DNA of 64,000 nucleotides from Centroberyx gerrardi (taxonomy: Eukaryota > Chordata > Actinopteri > Beryciformes > Berycidae): positions 12,606,854 to 12,670,853 of the forward strand of contig NC_136000.1 of assembly GCF_048128805.1 (NCBI RefSeq), read 5' to 3'. This document shows positions 39,902 through 62,336 of this stretch, piece after piece. Each line of letters opens with the position of its first letter. The stretch's first letter is position 1. The notes under the pieces were generated by a model, which saw only the letters and a list, made by a program, of their open reading frames with translations, did not search any database and had not been told where the DNA came from. The translations under genes and the position numbers were made by a program.

Positions 39902-41049
39902 ATCAGTGATAGAGTTCTTATTGATTCAGCATAGCGTCACAAGCAGCAGTTGTTCAACAACAGATGTCAAATTTTACAATCAAATAATGTACAATGAAAG
40001 AGGTAAATATGCAGCAATATGACCCATCAGGGTTTCTCGTTAACCATGTGTCCAAGTAACCGCTTTTAGCCCTTTGATTGGTGCAAGAAACATTCAGATC
40101 AATCTTAATGCATCGCTGGCTTTAGGATGTTTGATTATCCACAATTGCTTTATTATCACCTAGCTTTAATTCTATTCTGCTCTATCTAACTAAAGACCAT
40201 CTCATTCATTGACTCCTCCCTATTGAAAAGGACAAGTGCTTCAATTCACAGTACCTTTGTATACCCATAAAAAACACAGATTATTGCATACAGTGCTAAT
40301 GGCACACAAACCTTGGCTCAGGTGTATATGCTGCACCTTCATTATCCTCAGACTGAAATGAGTTGGCATCAGTTGTGCGGCTCTCCACACGCCAGAGCGG
40401 TTGTGGAAGGACAGGATGGAAATGTGTGCATTGTCTCCCTGTCAACAACCGTTCTGTGCCAGGTCCTTTTACAGACCGTAACTAGTTATACTTCCCAATG
40501 GTCGAATGAGAATCACCATTGTTAAATAGCCTTCATGTTCAACACATTCACCTCCAACGCAAGGATGGATTTTTAAAGCAAATATCCCGCTCTTATGACA
40601 GAATGACATTACATTACATTCATTACTTCAGTTTTTTTGAATGCGAACTGATTTGTGTTACCAAACCCATTTGGGTGTGCAATATTGCTGAAACACTATC
40701 TTGGAAGACGTACCATCATCTAGGTGATCTCTGAAACGAGCAAAGTGCACAGTCTGTTTCTCCTTGAATCGCTTAAGGGTAACCTTACATTCACACAACA
40801 CACTCAACTGTGAGAAAGGATATAAAAAGGAAAGCAATTTTTGGTTTCATTCAAAACTGGATACAGTTGTTGACAATTTTCCAACTAAATGGGTGTGGCT
40901 AAAAGGTTACACAAAATTGCCTGGACAAGAGGGTTTAAACAAATACCTATAACAAATAACAAATCACAGAGTGTGGTTATAATATAATACATATAACGAT
41001 TGATATTTTCATGAGGTTGTATATATATATCCATCAATAGGTTTTGGAT

Positions 41050-41055
41050 TTTATT
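41050..41055 (-). terminator. candidate hcn4 polyadenylation signal (AATAAA)
   Basis: AATAAA on the minus strand lies about 222 nt past the hcn4 stop. Longer 3' UTRs are possible. Confidence 0.4.
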
Positions 41056-41277
41056 ACTATATTCAAAGTAGCAATGTCCTGTAGAAAAAAATATCCAACA
41101 TTGTCCCTTACTACCCATGATCCATTCACTCTGAATAAAAAAGAAACCACTGATCTCCAATATGATTAGAATAACACACCCTCCTACTTAAAAATGAGCA
41201 AAGTAGTGGTAAAAACAATGCAGATGAGGAAATTATCTTCCCATAGTTCAGGCATTAAAGGAGGGTGTGTTTTAACC

Positions 41278-53661
<12,384 letters not shown>

Positions 53662-54110
53662 TTTGGAGAAAGAAAAGAGATGCGCTCTAAGGATAACCCG
53701 TGAAAACAGAGAGATGAATCATGAATCTCATACACTTAGGGTGGCACTGGAGGCAAAACAGTGACGGCGCATCCGCAGGACAGGTCGTATCTTATTTGAC
53801 ACTTGGGACGTGCCTCTCTCCCCCGGTTCAAACATTGAGATGCGTCAACAATACGTGGCCGCTTCAGTCCGACAGTCATGTAAAAACAGTGAACGGGAAA
53901 CGCATGTAAATCCAGGTATCCCCAAACAGTGTAGATGAGAGCGCATCAGGATGCAGCATGCTGAGCGTCGGACGTGCCGGAGTGGGAGAATGCTGCTGAG
54001 GACCTCAATGACAAAGCATGATCTCCTCCTACCCAAAATATCGGAGCTCTCTGTCACTAGAAAATGATGACACACATTCACGCAGACGGTACCAGCATTC
54101 AAAGAGCGCT
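53662..54110 (-). promoter_or_regulatory. hcn4 5' UTR / proximal promoter region
   Basis: The region just upstream of the hcn4 start has more CpG than its surroundings and contains no in-frame upstream ATG exon that I can support. The transcription start is not determinable from sequence alone. Confidence 0.4.
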
Positions 54111-55154
54111 GACATCACTGATCCATCATCATCCTGCTTTCTAATAACGTGAATATTAATGGAGCTAATCTATCGGGTTGCCATAGGAGCCAGGATGGCA
54201 CATGCGCTCACCCCACCCAGTCAGGACACCGAGGGGATGATTCAAGGATGCGATCCAGCCTCGTGGAGTTGGTGGTTAAATAGTTTAGTAAGGCTGCATA
54301 TCTACAACATTCACTGTCAGTTCTTAGTGCATCACTTGCGTTCGTGATCACGGTCCCAACACGGCGGGCTCTGCAGCCATGCATATTCACTAATTAGAGA
54401 AATTGATGGCAATATCTGTCCGTTAATTCCATTTGCATGTTTGTAGGCTACAGTTGGTTTGACATTGAGGTCTGAAGCACAAAAACAAATAAATAAAATA
54501 AAATTTAAAAAAGTAGGTGAAACATAAAACATAAAATAACTTATAGGCCAATACTGCAGTTCACTTAGGCCTAACTAAGTTGCAAAAACAACTCAAAACA
54601 GCTGATTGAAGTAAATAATTCAGAGACAGATGATCAAATGTTATACTTTTGCCTGACCCCCGCTCACCCCCTCCACCCTTATAGCTTACAGCTCCATAGA
54701 GAATGAATTGACTTGTTGACTGACTGTAAATAGGATCATTTTCTGGGCTAAATGTAGGCTACATTTTACAGGTAGGCTATATTTATAGGTTATGAACTAA
54801 TAACAAGACTTCAATAATAAATGTAGGCCAAATGTTTAAACAAATATTCAATGAATTCTAAATATCTGTCCTTTTATTAGCCTAGCCATTTATTTATATA
54901 GTTGTGTAGGCCTATAATTATCAAAAAGTGTATTTTCATTTGGATACAAAACAGTTGCATTTATCAGTATTCTTTCATTTGCAAGAGTTGATAAAGTAAA
55001 AAAAAAAAAAAAATAAGAGCATTTAGAAACCACATTGTACTACTATTAGCCTACTACTAGCCTACTAATAGCCTAATAATATTAGAAAAGCATTTCCTGA
55101 GGAAAATGCGTGGGACTGCTGGAAGCTGAAAAGCTGTTAAGTATGATTTTGTTT

Positions 55155-55179
55155 AAAAAAAAAAAAAAAAAAAAAAAAA
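55155..55179. repeat. poly(A) run
   Basis: About 25 consecutive A, with no recognisable element body beside it. Confidence 0.8.
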
Positions 55180-55320
55180 GCAGACAGCATCATAACTAGC
55201 CTATACTTGACGTGTTAAATTAAGTAGCCTATAAACAAGCCTCCAGCTCAGCACCTCAAACTTACTGAGGGATGTCAGTCAAAACACGTGATTGACATCT
55301 CTCATGTCTATTGATTGTTT

Positions 55321-55392
55321 CTAGGTGGTTGCCAGAGTGTTTCTGTGTGGTTGCTAGGGTGCTACCTGGTGTTTGCTACGGTGTTAGGTCGT
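55321..55392. repeat. GGTTGCTAGG-type minisatellite
   Basis: Imperfect units GGTGGTTGCCAGAGTGTT, GTGTGGTTGCTAGGGTG and GGTGTTTGCTACGGTGTT, a simple repeat type common in fish. Confidence 0.65.
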
Positions 55393-56924
55393 TCAGGAAG
55401 TAGCCTAAATGAACTATATAGTTAGGCCTACGTGTCGAAGTAAGGTCCAAAACAACCAAAATCCGTCATAACTCAGTTTATGCAAATTTTATGAAATAGC
55501 TCAGTATACGTAACATTTTGCACATTTTAATATATGAACTGTATATGTCCATATATGAACCATATAGAAAAGTCATGGCAAACTTATACAAGTAATTCAG
55601 CATATTTTAAGTATGAAACTTATAGCATAAAAACTATAGGATGAGGTACGCACAGAAGAGGTCCAAAAAAACATCAAATCTTATTAAGTATGCAGATTTA
55701 TTTATATTTTTATGAAATTGCACACTTATGCAAGAGAACAGTGTGGTGTTGCTTCAGTCAGCAATCTCACTAACAACTAATGATGACAGCACTGTTATCT
55801 ACCAAAACATTAATCTAGGCCCTATCATACATTGTCTTAATCTTATTAAATTAAATAGTAGCCTACATGTTTAAAACTCAAACTTTGCCATATAGTCCTA
55901 TTTGGCCAGGTTCAGGTGAAGCTCATCAAATTTAGAGCAGTATTCACATGAGTTTATCTTCAGTGCCGTTTGTTTCTTACTCTGGAGGAAAACACATCAT
56001 CTCACTAATGCAGAGCAGGCTACTACATTGATTTTGGCCAAGCTGTTAACATTTTACTTTACTTAATCATCTAAAGTGGACTGAGGAATTATTTTATGTT
56101 ACTTTGTTATTGCTTATAACTTACATTTCCACATCTTGGGCACAACCCTTGAGCCTTGAGCCTACCTTGAGTGTTGGAGGAAGGTCTTAGTCATTATTGA
56201 ATGAAGAGTTAGGGAATGCAGTAGTTCCACAATGCAGAATGCTCGATACTTCCCTTGTTGTTAATGGTGGATTTGTCAACTATTTCTACCATTTAATGGG
56301 AGGATTGTGAGGCAGTCCAGTGGTTGTCATGTTGATGTCAGACACTTCTCTGAGCCCAGACCCTTCTACAGCCCCTGAACAACAAACTATAACAATTACA
56401 CTCAAACAGTCAGGCTACAGCCGATTTAGTCATCTATTCCCTGGAGTATGGGCTGTTAAATTAGTCTGAATCAATATTGTAGGTGTGCCTGCCATGTTTC
56501 ATTCCTTCCCTGAACGAGACATTTTCAGTCATATAGAAAAATAATACAATACTTCCCTGTTAAAATAATAAAATAAATAGTAAATCAGTGAAAGGTTAAT
56601 TTTGGTGGCAAAGTTATTTCTGATTATGTTTTGAAACATATACTTTTTTAGTGTGACAGCACAGTGAATATGTAGTGTTATGTTATTGCTTTATGATTTC
56701 CTGCAAGCTTCACTGAGTTGGTTTAATCAATATAGCAATTTCATATGGTGTTATGCCTATTGCCATGGGCAAATAGATTGTTTTTGCCATAGCTATAATA
56801 TGGGATATTTCATCATGTGCAGTAACCAAATCCAAATGTAAATTCATCAGACCTCAAACAAAGCCAATAGTCTACTATTTATATTGTCAAGATACTCCTA
56901 TACACAATACTTTAACTTTACTTA

Positions 56925-57560
56925 ATGCATTTTTTCACATGTGACATGTGCTATCCACATGTGAAAAAACTCTGTGATTTCATATGTGGTTAGTGCATGT
57001 CACATGGGACTTCTAACATGTGTTTTTGGAACAAATCAAATGTGATAACGTGTGGAATCGCACATGCGAATTCCATGTAAAACCCATCCACATTCTCCTT
57101 GCACAAGCAAGCATAAAACCTTAAAAACCAGGGTTTATTTTACGGTTTATTTATAATTTACAGTTGAGAGAGAGAGACAGGAAGGACAGAAGGTTCCAGA
57201 AGCTTCCAGACCAGATTCGGACCCAGGATGTTGCTGTTACCTGTTTACACTGCAGCCAACTGAGATTCCATCCCAATGCAGTTGATCATTGTTTCTCTTT
57301 AAATTATAAGGTTGATTTATACAGATTATTATAATCATGAAGATACAGTGTCATGTTTGTTTTTCACATGCTTATACGATTACCTTCCCATTACATGTTC
57401 ATGTGTGAAAATATGCCATCATCACATGTGCTTACATGATTCCACTTGTGTAATTTTGATGGTGTCACATACCAAAACATGTACTTTACATGTGATCCCC
57501 TCACATGTGATAATATATCACAAAATGTCACATGTGAAACACGTCATAGCAAGTGAAATT
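56925..57560. repeat. CACATG/CATGTG-dense tract, probably a decayed mobile element
   Basis: More than a dozen CACATGTG, CACATG or ACATGTG motifs occur in about 620 bases. A 14-bp-arm hairpin lies at the left edge (TTTTTTCACATGTG at 56930-56943, complement at 56956-56969). A SINE-like fragment interrupts the middle. Clustered short repeats in both orientations resemble transposon subterminal regions. No transposase is present. Confidence 0.5.
57165..57275 (-). mobile_element. degenerate tRNA-derived SINE inside the CACATG tract
   Basis: On the minus strand a box-A-like AGTTGGCTGCAGTGTAAAC precedes a box-B-like GGGTCCGAATCTGGTC. The fragment appears to be inserted in the surrounding element. 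Confidence 0.45.
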
Positions 57561-58669
57561 CATGTGGTTTTTCCATACTTCTTAAGGAACAAGGAACAAC
57601 AGACAATTTCAATCAGGTGTTACATGATAAATATATCATTTACCAATTTGTCATTAAACACTGTACATCTAATAGGCACCGACCTGTTGATCACTGTACA
57701 TTTATATGCTGTTATCATGCTGGTTTCACATGTCACGGGCTTTGCTCCCACTGTCACTAAAAGCTTTTTTTAATCAGTGGATTATGCTGCATCATTTACG
57801 TTTCATGAATATGTACACATAAAAATTGATCGCCACTTGAAGCAGCTTAAGTAGCTGTAATCAGTTTGTTAATGAGGCCGATATCATTCAGGGTAAAACC
57901 AGTCAAAAGTAAGGCTACAGGGTGAAACCTTCAAAATAAAGCTGTAAATTATTTTGGTAAGAGTTGTGATCTTTCTTGTTTCCAGTGGTTTGGTTTTGCC
58001 AGAGAACACAGAGTCATGGGTTTCTCTTTGTTCTAGCAACAGGTTCAGTGAATTATACCTCTACTGCTATTTGATTCCCATTCTGACATATTAATGCAAG
58101 ACAGGATATTTAGGTACATAATGGAAATGGACAACAGATGGCATGGGAGGCCCATATCATCAACAGACTACTCTAAAGATATGAAAACACATTACAAGCT
58201 GTCATTATTCTGACTCACTAAAACAGATAAGTCATAGGAAATGTTTCCTAAAGCCCATCACTGAAACAGCTTGCCTGCATTATTGTATCAAGTCCTGATT
58301 TTCCATTTTACTGGACAATGGTGCCGCCAGCAGGCCCGATAAACACTGCCCCCCTTTGGTGGACTGCTGCAATTTATTTGGCAGCAATAATGTGTTGTGT
58401 GCTGCCCACTGCTGTTCATGGCTTCATTGAGGCAGAATCAGACTGGAGAATAATGTCTGTGAGCAATTATTTCATATCTTATGTCTGTGTAAAATTATAA
58501 AATGGTTAAAATCAATGTAAGACCATCAGTAAGTGTCAATATTGTCATTGCTTGGCAGGTACAGCTTGAAAATGGTTTACCGTCCAAATGGAACAGGGTC
58601 AATTATGAACACTGTGAACCTATTTCATCGTATTGGACTTTGTTTGCAGATAATTGCACCACAATCACA

Positions 58670-58704
58670 CATCAGTCATCACACTAGATGTGTGATGACT
58701 GATG
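58670..58704. repeat. perfect stem-loop, 15-bp arms
   Basis: CATCAGTCATCACAC at 58670-58684, loop TAGAT, and its exact complement at 58690-58704. It is intergenic. Confidence 0.9.
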
Positions 58705-59029
58705 GATGTTTAACCTTTCACATCCACTTAACTGTTATTTTGTGGTATTCCTATTCATTTTGAACTAGAAAACGCAGCTACAGCCCTGCAGGAAATCACC
58801 CTGGGTTTCTTTCACAGTCACCTTTTCACATGTTTTCACATGTAATCTCACTGGAGCCGCACATCGCAGTAACATCACAGATATTCTATGTGGGCAGAAA
58901 AACTCTGGATAGTAAGGGCGTAGGGAAGACTTTATTTGCATGCTGAAATTTAGTCGTAAATTTGTCCTTTAAGTTGTTAAGGGGCTGGCTATCCAAAGAA
59001 CCGTAACCTTAAGGAACAAATTCATAACT

Positions 59030-60055
59030 CATAACTATGACCATCCCCAAAGTCTGCACCTCTTTTGGCCGCCACTCATTCCAGTGCGCTGCCTCTAGTG
59101 ACCGGAACGAGTTGCAAAAGTCCCTAAAACTCACACCTTCATTCCACTGCCTTCCTTTAAAGGATAAGGCCGGTGTTTTTTAATGCATTGCTTACCGTCA
59201 ACAAATCCTATGAAAATAACAAAATCAGCAATGATTTTGTTTTGCCAGCAAATCTCGTCCATGTAGCCGCTGCCCAATGAAACCATGTCCCAGCAGCCAT
59301 AGAACTCCATTGTATTAAAAAAACGATTAAAAACATGTCAAAGAGCCATGCCGTTGCTCAGGGCAACATATTTCATCATCACAATGCACCGGGCCAGCCG
59401 ACTTTTTCCTCAAACAACTTAATAAGCCGGCTGTAAACACTTTGCGATATCAGGAAAGTAGTTCCGTAGCACCGAAAATAGTCCCCGGCGTAATGAAGAA
59501 TTTGTTCCCGTTTGAATTTGATTTGGTAATAACTACAACAGCCTGACTTTTCGTGGTAACAGTTAGCGAGTTTTAAAATTGAAACTATGTCTTTGTGAGC
59601 TGTATTTCAAGGTTTTTAGCTTACAATTGGAGCCAATGACTTCCAGGTTGACGGTATACATGGAAAGTCAGAAAGTAACGGGAGTAGAGCAAATGCATTG
59701 TTGATTTTGTTGTTTTCATAGGATTTGTTGACGGTAAGCAATGCATTAAAAAACACCGGCCTTATCCTTTAACAGCTCATTAGAAGACATTTCTGATTAC
59801 TGCACCTGCTTCTGAATTTTTGCTTCTTCTGGCCCTGCTACTATACATACTATAGATTTCTGCTGTTGTATATATTATGTATATTGTGATGTTTCAAACT
59901 GACTCATGTTGTTTGTTTATTGTGATTATGTTTTTACTATCTGTATCAACTTGTATACTGTTATTGCCTCTTGGCCAGGTCATCATTGTAAATGAGAATT
60001 GGTTCTCAATTGACTTACCTGGTTAAATAAAGGTTAAATAAAAAAAATAAAAAAC
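59030..60055 (+). mobile_element. LINE (L2-like) 3' end, split by a MITE
   Basis: Left of the MITE, 59060-59156 reads HSFQCAASSDRNELQKSLKL and then TPSFHCLP, like the C-terminus of a non-LTR reverse-transcriptase ORF. Right of it, 59773-60055 continues and ends in GCCTCTTGGCCAGGTCATCA and ACCTGGTTAAATAAAGG plus an A-rich tail, the 3' end typical of fish L2-type LINEs. It is truncated at the 5' side. The family is assigned from motif memory. Confidence 0.55.
59161..59768. mobile_element. MITE-like element, 608 bp, long terminal inverted repeats
   Basis: The left end AGGATAAGGCCGGTG through about position 59233 is repeated in reverse complement at 59696-59768 with only about two mismatches. 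Both ends are flanked by TTAA (59157-59160 and 59769-59772). The rejoined flanks give an uninterrupted LINE sequence, supporting a TTAA target duplication. The interior has no transposase frame, so it is non-autonomous. TTAA suggests piggyBac-type insertion, but the AGG terminus is not the usual CCC, so the superfamily is open. Confidence 0.8.
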
Positions 60056-60463
60056 ATAGAGTGTAAGGGTCAGGGTTGCTCTTTGATAGCCTTGCTGATA
60101 TTTGCTCCCTCTGTAAGAATAATGAAGGGTCTTGTTCTAGAAAATGTAGGTAAATGATTAGCTTTTTGAGAGATTTAGGTAACTAAAAGTTGACTAAACA
60201 GTCTCAGAGTCAGAGTTAACTTTTCTTTGTGTAACTATAAGGTCAGGATATTTAATCAAGGTTTGCTGATCCTTGTTCCTATAGTGTGAACTGAACTTCA
60301 TCAGCAGAGCTACTTTTACCACACGGTCTCCATTGTGAACCAGTCAAAATCTCACTAGATGGTGCTGTTTTCCATATGCAATATTTAAGAAGATTTAAGA
60401 TGTTATTTTCAAGCATTTATTCCATATGACAGACTGTGTGCATCATTGATGTCACATCTGAAC

Positions 60464-60491
60464 GTGTGTGTGTGTGTGTGTGTGTGTGTGC
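60464..60491. repeat. (GT)n microsatellite
   Basis: About 13 GT units, close to the likely nptn 3' end. Confidence 0.9.
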
Positions 60492-60560
60492 ACATGTCTG
60501 CAACAGTTTTGTTCATGTTAAAGACACTCAACTCAACGAATAAACATTCTTTTTGAGATA

Positions 60561-61794
60561 TTTATTCTTAAAAATGAATTGGGATCTTGGGATTGCTTTA
60601 CATGTGTCAGTCCTGACGTGAGCCTTCTCTCGATGCGTCCCACGTCAGCTATAGAGAATTCATGCAGCTGTGTAGTATGCCATCAACGCTCTAAGGTGAT
60701 CCTACTAGTTTAAAGCTTTGTCACAGAGAAATCAAAAGCTGCGATATTTTTCAATATATTGATATGAATAATAATTGCATAGGATAATAGCCATGCTATA
60801 CAATACACATAATTTAAAAAACAATATGTTAGAATGATTTGAGTACAGATTTCCTAAAGTAGGTTTATACAATTTTTCCACTTTTCTCAACATTTAAGTG
60901 CATCATACAGCATGAATAGTCTTTATATTAATGGTGATTTCATACAGAGTTATAGTGATTTAATACATACAGTACATACAGTAAAATAAACCTCAATCAA
61001 ATTTAGAGGGACATTGCAAAGCCCTTAAAATGTAATATATATATATAATCTGATAAAATGATAAAGTACCAACTTATAAAATGGTATGCAGCGGAATGAT
61101 AAAACTGTACACAACTGTCATACCAGATTATGGTGGCATTTTCTTTTACATTGCCAAGTTTTGTTTTCCCCTAGAACACACGGTACAGATTATCTACATG
61201 AAGCCACTCTCAGAGAAAAAGAACAAAAAGCCATTTCTGTATCAAACAGAAGGTCAACATCTTGCATGCATTACTTCAGAATTAGTAAAAATGTTAAATT
61301 AGCGGATAAGAGGGAGGGAAAAAAAATCATAAACGTCAACAACTGCATGCAGCAACAATGGTTATAATGTTAACATTTCCATAATGGTTTGAGTCTCTCT
61401 TGACCCCTCACCCTCACACAATAAAATCATAAGGCATGCCTCATACAGTACAGCCATTTAGCTCCTCCACAACCATACTTTAATGGCAGATAAATATTAT
61501 TAACAATAGCTATGGATTCCCTTCTTGTTTACCTTCATATGGTCAAAACATACGTAATGTTACCTGCAAATACAGAGACAAATCAACTCATTAGGGCAGT
61601 CAATACTGGAACAACTCATTGGTTATTTTATGTGACAAGAGCTTTCAGTGGTAGTTTCATATTTAGTAGATCATCTCTGAATTTGTGGCCAGAGGCTAGT
61701 AATATATATATTTAGCAGCAACTTGACACTGGATTTACAGTTTATTTCTTCCTCCGAGGAGAGAGATTAAACACTCACTTAGTAGACAGTCGGC
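60561..61794 (-). other. nptn 3' UTR (probable extent)
   Basis: This is non-coding sequence after the nptn stop. Minus-strand AATAAA motifs lie at 61741-61746 (49 nt after the stop) and 60561-60566. The distal one would give a UTR of about 1.2 kb; which is used cannot be told from the sequence. Confidence 0.45.
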
Positions 61795-62336
61795 TCAGTT
61801 TGTGTTCCTCTGGCGGAGGTTCTTGTCTTTGTGGTTGTTGGTTGAATTGGTTTTCCTTTAGCAGGAAGTAAATGATAAAATTAGGTCTAGTCTCGAGTGA
61901 AAGATGTGTACACTCAGTAGCTGAGCACATGAACATACTGTGAGTTCTACTTTTCACAGTGGAGGACAACACCAGACCTGGGTCGAATTAGTATTTGCAA
62001 ATAATTTCGTAGTTTTTGTTTTAACCTACTTATAGTCTTAGAGAATCATGGGTGGGGTTTACCTCATTAGGTCAATTTAGATGGTAGGAGGTAAGTTGTC
62101 AATCACAGGGAAGAAATATTAATTTATCACTAGCCACTGTTACATGCCTCTTCAAGGATTTTAGTTATTTGCGAATGCTGTGCGACCCAGATTTGGATTA
62201 TACATTGAGCTATATAGACTGTCAAGAGTAGATATATGTTTATTGGCTACAACAAAACACACATGACCGAGCTAAACAACGATAAGGTGGTGACTGTAAC
62301 GTATTTGTACTTACACTGGTCCGGCTGGTTCATCAT
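61795..62336 (-). CDS. nptn: Neuroplastin, last two coding exons (C-terminal tail)
   Basis: Neuroplastin is a single-pass immunoglobulin-superfamily adhesion protein of neurons and partner of plasma-membrane Ca2+ pumps and monocarboxylate transporters. The final exon (61795-61855) encodes KTNSTNNHKDKNLRQRNTN and stop, identical to the mammalian C-terminus as I know it. The preceding 22-nt microexon (62315-62336) encodes (D)DEPAGP(V). The GT/G junction forms the Val codon where human has Met. The microexon contains a second AG acceptor exactly 12 nt in, so splicing could include or omit DDEP, as in mammals. Upstream exons (immunoglobulin domains, transmembrane segment) must lie beyond 64000. 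hcn4 is its neighbour in human too. Confidence 0.93.

Larger units (their letters stand above)
38181..41277. other. pkm-hcn4 convergent intergenic region and hcn4 3' UTR
   Basis: This is AT-rich sequence between the two 3' ends, with a poly(A) run at 39875-39898 and a short C-run near 39487. The right-hand part is the hcn4 3' UTR, with a minus-strand AATAAA at 41050-41055 about 220 nt after the stop. No gene is seen. Confidence 0.5.
54111..59030. other. hcn4-nptn intergenic region
   Basis: AT-rich DNA with poly(A) runs (54996-55014, 55155-55179), a GTTGCTAGG-type minisatellite, a CACATG-rich tract, a SINE fragment and a stem-loop. In human, REC114 lies between HCN4 and NPTN; I recognise no exon of it here. 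Confidence 0.5.

Noticed and set aside
57312-57773. Plus-strand 153-codon open frame
   Set aside because: Much of it (to about 57560) lies in the CACATG repeat tract; the His/Cys-rich translation reflects the repeated motif, not a protein family.
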